A stretch of DNA of 64,000 bases, taken from positions 9,736,501 through 9,800,500 of the forward strand of contig OZ005617.1 of the NCBI GenBank assembly GCA_963930655.1, given 5' to 3'. Both the position numbers and the translations under genes were made by a program. The first letter of the stretch is position 1; every line of letters begins with the position of its first letter. Shown one piece after another: positions 35,296 through 45,700 of this stretch. The notes beneath the pieces were generated by a model. The model worked only from the letters and a program-made list of their open reading frames with translations. It had not been told where the DNA came from and ran no database searches. This stretch comes from Myrica gale (Eukaryota > Streptophyta > Magnoliopsida > Fagales > Myricaceae).

Positions 35296-38200
35296 TAAGT
35301 CGCCACTTTATTAGCCTTGTTATCAAATCTGATCCAGTACATTCTCCATGGGCTATACTTTTCTCCCTTGCCCTTCTGAGGGGTAGTGCAAGGAAATTTT
35401 TTGGAATACATTGGTGGAAGAAGGAAAAACAATCACGGGACCATGGCTCTTGTTGGGTGATTTTAATGCTTTGTCAAATAGTGACGAAAAGATGGTTGGC
35501 CGACCATATGCTAGTTCTTCTAGAGATGGTTTTTACCAACTCAAGCTTATTCATGGGCTGACTGACATTGGCTGTACAGGGAACCCTTTCACATGGTGCA
35601 ATGGACGTAAGGGTAATCAACAGATACGTGAAAGAATTGATAAGGGAGGTTCTAATGGGGAGTGGGCATTGCTCTGTCCTAGAGCAATTGTACAGCACCT
35701 CCCTAGGGTGGCTTCAGATCATGCTCCCATTAGTTTGCATACAAATGGCAGTTTTCAGGGTGGCCCGAAACCCTTTAGATTTGATAATTATTGGTCCCGA
35801 GATAACATCAGTTGAAAGGTGATTAATGAAGCTTGGAATACACCTCAACATGGCTCTCCAGCTCACTAGGTGATCAGAAAAATTAGAGCTACAAAAATCT
35901 CCCTTAGAAGATGGAATAAAGAAAGCTTTGGTCACATACATTCGAAGATCCAGCAAATTAGAGATAAACTGGATGCTATTCAACAGTTTCCCCCCTCTGA
36001 TTTGCAAAGTGAGGTAGAGTTGGCTACTTGTGCTCAACTTCAGGAGGAAATGAAAAGAGAGGAGTTATTGTGGCAACAGAAATCTAGTATCCACGCATTG
36101 CCATTTATCGACCATCATTCGAAGGAAGTGTAATTGTATTGAAGCTATTCAAAATTCGGGGGGTCGATGGCTACAACGAAGGAAAGAAATTGGTGATAGT
36201 TTGAAGCATTTCAAATACATTTATAAGTCTTCTAATCCAGAAACGACTTGGAGTATGACTGATTTGATTCATCCAGTTATTGATGAAGTTGACAATCTGA
36301 TGTTGTGCAACATACCTTCTGATAAGGAGAAACATGCAACAGTGAAGAGTATTGGCGCTAGCAAAGCACTAGGGCCTGATGGCATGACAACTCCCTTTTA
36401 TTTGGTTCAGTCCGTTTTTCATTTGAGTGCCCTTGCTACTCAGCTTAATCATACCATTATCACCCTTGTCCCTAAAGTGCCGCATCCTACTAGGGTTGGG
36501 CAATTCATACCCATTAGTCTATGCAATGTTATTTATAAAGTTATCTCTAAGATTCTGACTTGCAGACTAACAAGTGATGCACAAATTGATATCTAACCCA
36601 CAAGCTGCCTTTGTCCCTAAGCGTTTAATCCATGAAAACTCAATCATTGCTCAAAAGATACTTCATTCTATGAAACATAAACATGGGCGTAAAGGTTGGA
36701 CAGTTATCAAACTAGATATGGAAAAGGCATATAACCGCCTTGAATGGCAATTTATTCTTTATACGCTGAAATGTTTAAGTTTTTCCTCTCATTGGATTAA
36801 AATGATTGAGTAATGTATCTCCTCGATGTCTTTCTCCATATTGTTAAATGGTTGCCCATTTGCCCGTTTCACTCCCCAGCGTGGTATTCTGTAAGGGGAT
36901 CCCCTTTCGCCCTTTCTTTTTATAATTTTTGCAGAATTTCTTATCAAGCTACTGTATAGAGCTAAAGAACATGGGCTTGTTCATGGCGTACAAGTGACTA
37001 GGCATGCCCCATCCATCTCTCACCATATGTTTGCTGATGACCTATTGATATTCTGTCAAGCTAATGGGCGTGAAGCTATGGCTCTTAATGATATTCTGTT
37101 TAGATACACTCAATGGTCGAGGCAGCTTGTTAATTTCTCAAAATCTTCTATATATTACAGCCCCAATATTCATTCAGAAATTCTGACATCTTTTTAGAAT
37201 ATTTGGAAACTTAAAACGATGTCCTTAAGCAGCAAATATTTGGGCTTGCCCTTGTTTCTAGGTAAATCGAAAAGAGATGTAAAAGAGAAGGTGTTGAGTA
37301 AAATGGCAGGGTGGAAGGCAAAAACTCTTTCTTAAGTAGGGCGAACCACATTGATCAAGGCAGTTGCATCAACTCTCCCTCAGTATTGTATGTCAGTTTT
37401 TCTTTTACCTAAAGGATGGTGTCAAGCTATTTATAAAATCCTTAAGGACTTTTGGTGGGGATTTCCAACTAATAAGGTGAGAAATTTTACACCTCAAGCT
37501 TGAGATTTTATCTGTCTGCCAAAAGAACAAGGTGGATTAGGTATTCGTAAAACCTTTGAGGTTAACCAAGCTCTTGTGGCAAAATTAGCTTCGGTTATTA
37601 CCACACGGCCCCATAAAGTATGGGTTCAACTACTGCACTCTAAATATCTTCGGCATTCCGCCTTGTTGAGGTTTTATTTGGCTCCTAGTAGTTCTTGGGT
37701 ATGGAAGGGCATTTTGCGTACTCGGGATATCGTCAAAAAATGCCTATGTATTTTACCAAAGAACGGTGAAGAAGTTAGCATTCAAAGTGATCCTTGGTTG
37801 CCACACCATCCATTCAAATGACCTTCTTGGAGGGAGGAGAATTATGGTTTACAAATGGTAGCTGACATGGTGAATCCAACACTTGGTATTTGGGACCAAC
37901 CTCTAATACGCAGGCACTTCGATGTTTTTTCAGCCAACATGATACTCCAAATGCCTACACCCAGTCCAGATGGTATTGACCAGTTGATATGGGCAGAGGC
38001 TACTCATGAGTGCTTTACTATCAAATCTGTGATAGGAATGATCCAGGGGAATCGTTGCCCCCCTCATATGCTAAATGGACAAAGGCTATGGAAGAAATTA
38101 TGGCAGTTTGATATGCAGGATCACTTAAAATTATTGAAGTGGAAGATAACTTCTAATGCCCTATCGTTGAGAGGAATATATGATGATGCTATTGATTTAA

Positions 38201-38990
38201 ATGTGGCCGAGTGGGCCTCTTGTCCTCTATGTCCAGCAGGTATAGAAACTCCTATACATTTATTCTCTCAATGTGTAATTGCACAATCTTTGTGGAGACA
38301 AACAAGGAGGCCTTTAGATATCACTAGTATCCCTCTGCAAACAATGAAAGATTTGGTGGCATATTTTATATTGGATACTCATCATAGTTTCCAGACAAAA
38401 AATGATCATAGAGTAGTTGTTATTAATGCAACAATTATTTTAGATACTCTATGGCAAGCCCAAAATGATGTAGTACACAAGGGTGGCAGAGTGGATTTAC
38501 ACATACTCAGCCTCCTCTCAGACTAGCATTACTGACCATCTGTTGGCATGTAATAAAGTGGAGTCGGAGAAGCCAAAAAGCTGGAAACCTCCGGATATTG
38601 GTTGGGTGAAAGTGAATTCAGATGTGGCTATTCGGGTACAAGGGTCTGTTACAACACTTTCTTGTAGAGACAATTCCAGTTCCCTCTGTTATGCATACAT
38701 GAAACGCATTCAAGCTGTGGACCCATTGCTTGGAGAAGCATAAGCATTTTTTTACTGCTTTGAAACAGACCTCACAACAGGGATAATCTCTTGACATCAG
38801 ACTGGACTTTTGTCTTGGATTCCTCGAGAGGCTAACAGGATGACGCATCTTCTGGCAAAATGAGGGACAACTTGTTCTATTTTAGGTTCCATCCCGTTAG
38901 ATAGGATTCCTTTTTATATAAGTCATTATGATCTGTTGTGAACTTATTGTATTGGCCTGTACTCCTCAGTTTCGAATGAAACGTGTATTA
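35296..38990 (+). pseudogene. L1-type LINE ORF2: endonuclease, reverse transcriptase, zf-RVT, RNase H
   Basis: Domains occur in canonical order. C-terminal APE endonuclease: GPWLLLGDFNALSNSDEK, GNPFTWCNGRKGNQ and SDHAPISLHTN at 35411-35815. Reverse transcriptase: ALGPDGMTTPFY, LVPKVPHPTRVGQFIPISLC (36201-36596); NPQAAFVPKRLIHEN, VIKLDMEKAYNRLEW (36574-36813); and the catalytic MFADDLLIF box (36994-37197). zf-RVT: CPLCPAGIETPIHLFSQC (37855-38526). RNase H: WVKVNSDVAI, DPLLGEA and WIPREANRMTHLLAK (38560-38870). Frames change repeatedly and carry stops. The 3' end is a short A-run at about 38990-39001. Together with 30310-33104 this was one LINE of roughly 5 kb before later insertions. It lies just downstream of FBN2, in opposite orientation. 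Confidence 0.92.
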
Positions 38991-39001
38991 GAAGAAAAAA
39001 A

Positions 39002-39727
39002 ATACTCTCTTTGAAAACGATTCGGTTTATTCATCGCATTTTCTATTTCCAACTTCAATCTTCGGACAGAGATGCATAGTAGAAAAACACGAAACAATCA
39101 CAATCATTGCTCCGAAGATGCATAGCCATTCCATATTCTTTTCTTCCTATTTTTTTCGCTCTGGGAGGGAAAAAGAGAGCACCACGAGTTTTTTTTTTTT
39201 GGGGGGGGGGGGGGGGAAATACTCTCCCAGTGGTAAACTATCAATTTAAAGGGCAGGTTTTTCAATCCGACGACTAAACTACTAATTTTGCTTATTGGAT
39301 CCTAAACAATCTTTTTTTTTTTGCAATGTTGCTCTCCACAGTCGAGTATATTTTAATAGTCATATACTAATCAGGGATACACATTGCAAATACGGGATAA
39401 TTTTGAGATCCTATTTAGAGAGACTGACACAAGTAAATCTTACACTATTTAATGATATCTGTGTAAAATTTTGAATAATGTGGGCCTTACAGTGGAATCC
39501 AATCTCTCTCCAAATTTCCCGTGCAATCCAAACAAGAACTGCAGAGGATTTTGATTCTAATTTTGGATGCTCATTGCCAACAAAGTTAGTAGTTGGAGAC
39601 CATATTGCAAATGGATGCCAATTTAAGAGGTTTAAGTATAATTTATCTTCTATCTTCTTTTAAAGCAGATATAGACATTGGGTCTATGCCTTTACATAAA
39701 GTAAAAGGAATGGCAATTCAGACCTGG
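39002..39727. other. FBN2 3' flank with homopolymer junction
   Basis: This should hold the FBN2 3' untranslated region and terminator. It is AT-rich and no convincing polyadenylation signal stands out. It contains 12 T followed by 16 G at 39189-39216. Confidence 0.4.
39189..39216. repeat. T12-G16 homopolymer junction
   Basis: Twelve T residues run directly into sixteen G residues. The G-run can form a quadruplex and is prone to length error in sequencing and assembly. Confidence 0.9.
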
Positions 39728-42700
39728 CTACTGAGCAAGAAGCGGACTCCCTTCTTTGACAAGCACAAAGAGACCACCATCTCCCCTTGAAATTCGAATA
39801 TCCTCGTCAAGGTACGTAGTAAGAAGCCAGGAACTAGTACGATCACCTGGAATGGGAACTTTGACAGGCGGCTGACCAGATATGACTCGTGCTATACTTC
39901 CTACTGCATCCTGCAGCGGACCAAGGGATTGCTGCACGGGCGAAAGATTGATTTGCTGCCCGAAAACATTCACATTTTCTGGGAGATCAACACTTGATTT
40001 AATCTGTGGTGGCTGAAAGGTACCTTCCTTAAATGTTACCTGAATACATTGAAGTGTAGGATAGTGGGATTATATACTCATCAATAAATCGCAAGAAAGT
40101 TCCCCAAGATATGGTTCTTGAAATAATTGTTCGCGTCACCATCTATCAATTCCTTAGAACGTGACCACCTAGTTGGGCAGATGACAATGATAATAATCTT
40201 TTATTACTACAGTGAGTTCTTTGGTAATAAATCAAAGATTCACCCAATGAGTTTTTTATTACTATTAGTACCATATTTTCAAAACAGATGCCATCTTGTC
40301 ACAGAAAATTTGTTTGGTCAAGAACCTACAGCTCATAACAATACCTGTATTCTTGAAGGACTTCGAACTTCAAAAGTAGCAGATGCACTGAATGAAAGAG
40401 TAGCGAAAGGGCTAGACAGTGTGGTAGAATTTGTAATGGTAAGACTGCTGGTGTCAATTGCTTGGCGTATCTCTTTTACTTTCAGAAATGGGGATGTCCC
40501 AATTGCGAGAAGTGGCAACAGCTCAGAAAATGCAGTGTACCTGAATGGTAGGGACACAACTTATGGTGAGGAAGTCCAAATGAAACTTATAAATAACATC
40601 GCCCCACAATAGAAAAAGAAAATAGCCAGTTTTATCAAATCTTCACCAGGGCCTCTCCAGTGTTCCTTTTACCAAATGAAACCCAGAAAAAGTAGCTACA
40701 TAAAGCATTGCTTAAGACATCTACATCCCTATAGAACTGAATCTATATTCCTCTACAAGTCACATTCTTTCATATGAAAAAAATGAATTAAAAAAAAAAC
40801 AGAGAATAACGGCCTGAAAGCAATCCATTTAACATAATGATTAAATTTCCAGTTCCTCTGATGTCTCTCACAACTCTTTTCTATGAAGGACTCTATCTGG
40901 TGAAGTTCAAAAGATTCTACCTTCAGATGCTGTCTAATGAAATACCTGTGAGTTTGCCTCTAAATAAATAAGTTCTACTGTGAAGAGTGCCATCATCAGA
41001 CCGTGATCCAGATATGGCATATATCAAAGGCAGTTATGCACATTCCCAGCAATAAAATTAGCACTCCCAATGTTCATGAATGGTTCAGAAAAAAATAAAA
41101 CCCAGTATTCATGAATAAATGATAACTTCTTAAGGTGGGAATAGGAAAGCACAAATTTGTTTGGTGCAAGTAACTTAGCCAAAAAGGCTATAATAACCAT
41201 CCATTTCAACATTTACTTCAGAATAATCAAACAGGAAAGATCCTTGAATAGAAATTAATGGATTGACTTGGTTTAACAAAGAATTACTGTAACGCCACAA
41301 GAAAGTTGCAGCTCAGTTCCCCCTAGTACGGTCCTAATGTGGGACTTGGCTCCAAAGGAGCTCATTTTTCATTTCTTCTCCTCTCCTGCTTCATCTACTA
41401 CCCCATGTTGAACTCAAGGCATTACAATGCCATGGCACTTGTTGACAGTAGATAAGTATTTTTTGATGGAGAGGATGATGCCATTGATGTGAATCAAAAG
41501 CCTATACTATAAGACAAAAAATTGCAATAATGGAAACCTGAAGACATAATTCCAACCACTTTTTTTTTATAATTAAGCCAATTTTATTAAAAAGAAGAAA
41601 AGACAAAATACACGCGACAAAGGAGTCAACAGTACAAGAGAAAATATTGAGGACGCTCCCAAGAAGCAAACAAGAGAAGTCAACAAGACTCTCAACCCAC
41701 AATCCAACAAAACCCTCATCCCACTATCCAACCAGACACACCCAAGAAACCCCACCCGCCCACAAAGCCAACAAGACACCACCAAAGACCCCTAGCAGAT
41801 AGCCCGCAGCATTTACGTCATCTTAGCGAGAGCAAAAGACCCTTCATAATTAACCGAAGACTTCAACCCCTTCAACTCCCTGAGCATCCTCCCCCCAGAC
41901 TTTCTGGACTTTTGCGGAATTAGCGGCACCCGATTTTGTTCCAACGCAGCAAAGAGATCCCTCAGTTTTTCCTCTTGACCACCACACGACACCCCAACCA
42001 TCTGACCCACCGAGGAAACCATGTCCAATACCCACGCCGGAGATTCCCCCCCCACAGCTTTACCAGGGAAGCTTACCGACAAGGGTTGAGATTCGGGAGC
42101 TGGTTCCACCACCTCCAACAAAGACAACTCCCCAGGAGCTCCAGCCTCCAACACTGCCCGAGAACATTCCCCCTCCTCCAACCCACCGAGAATAACGCCC
42201 TCCTCAGGAGCTCCAGCCTCCAACACTGCCCGAGAAACTTCCCCCTCCTCCAACCCACCGAGAATAACCCCCTCAGAAGAATCCAGCATTGCCCGGTCCT
42301 TCTCGGCAACGCAGCTCCCCGGATCGTGCAACTCCTCCAATGGGATCCCACACCTGAGCTTCCCAGCCTGGAGATCGGCCAGATCTGGTACCGAAAATGA
42401 GCCCCCCGTCGTCTCCGGCAAGCCAAGAGAGGAACGGGTTAACTCTGCTCCAACTGCAAGGGACTGTTCCGGCGCCGGAGGTTCGCCGGAATCCAACCCT
42501 GTCACCATAGACAGGGTCGCCGGAGGCAGAGTTGCCACCGTCGTGGAGGTCCGGTCAGCATCCGAGAACCTCACCGCGGGGACGGAGATGACACTAAGCT
42601 CCGCCTGTTTGGTCGATGGGTTCCCGACACCCAACTTGGGTGATGGGTCGGATTCACAGCACCCAGACCCGCCCAGCCCACGGCCCAACTCAGAGCACCC

Positions 42701-45700
42701 AGACCCATGGCCCAATGCCATAGAACCCAGCGATTTCTCCCCACCCATCCCACAGCCCAACTCAAAACACCCAGACCCACGGCCCAATGCTAGAGAACCC
42801 AGCTCGTTCACCCCATCCAGCCCCCCCAACGCCAGCTCGTTCACCCCATCCAGCCCCCCCATCGCCCTCTCCCGCTCCACACCAGCGAGAGGCTCATTTT
42901 CGAGAGCCAACGTGTTCGATGGACCCGGTGCACAAAGCCCAGCCCCACGGCCCACCTTCAGAGTATCACATGAGAAACTAACTGACGAGTTTCGTTGTTT
43001 CTCAACCAGACTGATGAGGCTTTCCAGCTCATCACGCATGCGCATTAAATGCGCCCAAAGCTTCCCATCAGTCTCAGCCGACTCTGCAGACTCCCCAACA
43101 CCAAGATTTCGAAAATAATGTACAGGCTTTGTCAGGTTGCCGTTACAAACGTTCGCTTCACGAGACTCCCCCCCTCCCTCCTCCTTCATCTCCGGCAAGC
43201 CTCCCCTCACCAGCTGGGCAAAGGAGACACCCTTCCTAACCACAGGCTCTGCATGCCCCACACTTGAACGACGCATCTCCCCAAACACAGGAAGCAACTC
43301 CTCACAAGACTGAGCAAAAGCCTGCCAGCCTACGCCAAACCTCCCCTCTGGAATCCTTACTGCCCCCCTCCGCCGACTGTCCCCCAACTCCATTAACACC
43401 ACGAATCTTCCATGCTCATTCGAGCATTTCTGGGCATGAAACACCCGTGAAGTTTCAGAGAATTTCACCGGAAAAACCATGTCATCGTTCCCCTCCCCCA
43501 GTTTACCAAAGAGGTTGGCAAGCCAAACCACCCCATATCTGCCAATACTAACGAAGCTCTGCGATTTCCGACTTGACTTAATTCCAACCACAAATCACAT
43601 TCACTCTTACATCCTAAACTCAGACAAGTAATAATTTTAAAAAGCAGGTGTTTCCTTCTCACAAAAAAAAAACCAAGAGCAAAACACATTTAAGCCCTCC
43701 TTGAACACTTCTTACATTGGAAATAACCCACTTCTATTAGAGCATTGAAGAACAAAATATCCAATATCTTTCAATTTTACAAAATGAGGTAGACCACCTA
43801 GAGTAAAAATTGAACAATAGGTCAAGAACTGGCATCCTTCTAATCATTTTTATTGCCAGCAAAAATTGTGAATCTAGAACTCAACTCAGCATAAGCCTCA
43901 GTCAAAGATACTCAGGTCTGTTGCATGATTTTTTACAATGCAAAATATGTTCAATGGCAAGAAAACATTGCCCTAAATACCGTATACAACAACCCACCCC
44001 CAGTGGTGGAACCAGGAATGAATTTAGGGGCAAACTCCTAAGGCAAAATGACAAAAAAAAAATCCTACGTAATGCAAAAACATATTTTGGAGTTAAAAAT
44101 AAAATATCAAAAATTAAGGACTAAAAACAAACCACTCATTGTTTTCCCCATATTGCTTCTTGGGAAAATCATGATCAAACGATTGAAAAGGACCTTTTAT
44201 CAAGTTTCCCTATGAATTTGATCTCTAATCCCAACATCAAATTATTCGATGGGTTTACGTAACCAGGTCAGCAACAATATCATCCGGACTAAACAAAAGA
44301 CGGGGTCTTTTCGATCTAGTACTTGTTTCAGAAGTAGCAGCCACGTTAGGAGTATTAGACGACTTTACGTTGGCCGACTTTTTTATCAAAAATTTATCTA
44401 TTTTCTAAACAAAATAAAACAAAACAAAAAATCATCAACCAATAAGTGGTAATAGCATTAAAGATTAAATTCTTGTTGTTCTAGACACCAATGCAGCACC
44501 AACTAATCAAACAAACAGTGACAAATCACAAACATCAACGCCCATATTAATTTGAGCAAGTACCACACCCAGCGTACCAAACTTTAGAACTTGAAAGCTT
44601 AAAATTTAGTAAGATGTAATTTCACAGTGACAACAAAAATTATAGAGATTGCATTAAGTTGTCCTTTTTGGAAAACGTAATAGGTGGAAGGGTTAATGAT
44701 CATGCAGAAATATCTTGGAAACATGGGACAGCCACAGTTTGCAGCACCAGGAGATCACATTGTACAACAAATGACTCAATTGGATATAAAATGGCAAGGA
44801 AAACACTCAAATGATTAGGCTCTAGCAAGCTCAGCATCAGCCTTTGAGTCTTTAGCTAGTTTCATTGTACTAGAGTTTTCTATTCAACTCTAACAACATC
44901 GTGAACAGTTTATTCTGCAAATTTTTGGGGATCATTGGAGGCAAAATGCAAGCCTTAGAAAGGGATTCACTGTAGAACACCATTCTCCATACACATCTCA
45001 AATGAAAATGAACAATGTCAGAACAAAGGGGTCGGGCTGCGGCTTTTGGGTGGGCCAAGGGCGGGCAGGCCTGGCCCGCTTGGGGTAAATACATATATAA
45101 TAATAATAAATTTTGGGGGTGCCAACCGGAGCAGTAGCCCCTGTTGCCCCCCCCCTTTGTTTTTTTTTTTTATATAAGTAAGCCAATCTTATTAAAATAA
45201 ATAAAAACAAGGAACACACAACAGCAGGATCAACAGTACAAGAGAATATACTGAAGAAACCAAACAACAAAGGCCCAAAGAACGCCAAAAAACTCCCCCC
45301 CACACACAACCCCCTTTCCAGCAAGAACCCGCCCAACAAAAATCTCCCAAAACAACAAACCACCCAAACGAACCCCCTATCAATCTAGCCCATGGCTCTT
45401 AGGCATCCGAGCGATCGAGAGAGACCCGTCATAGTTAACTAAAAGACTTCAATCCCTGCAGTTCTCTGATCATCTTCCCCTTAGATTTTCGATACTTTTT
45501 CGTACAAGGCTGCACCCGATCCCGTTCCAACGCTACAAAGAGATCTCTCAGTTTTTCCTCTTGACCTCCACATGACAGCCCAACCATATGACCCACAGAG
45601 GAGACCATATCCAAAACCCACGCCGGAGATTCACCGTCCAAAACGTTACTAGGGACACTAAGAGCATGAGAAGAAACCGCAAGAACTGGTCCAAGAGAAC

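Noticed and set aside
41936-43118. Long plus-strand frames (154 and 191 codons) opposite the LINE ORF1
   Set aside because: They are antisense shadows of a GC-rich, repetitive coding frame and carry no recognisable domain.
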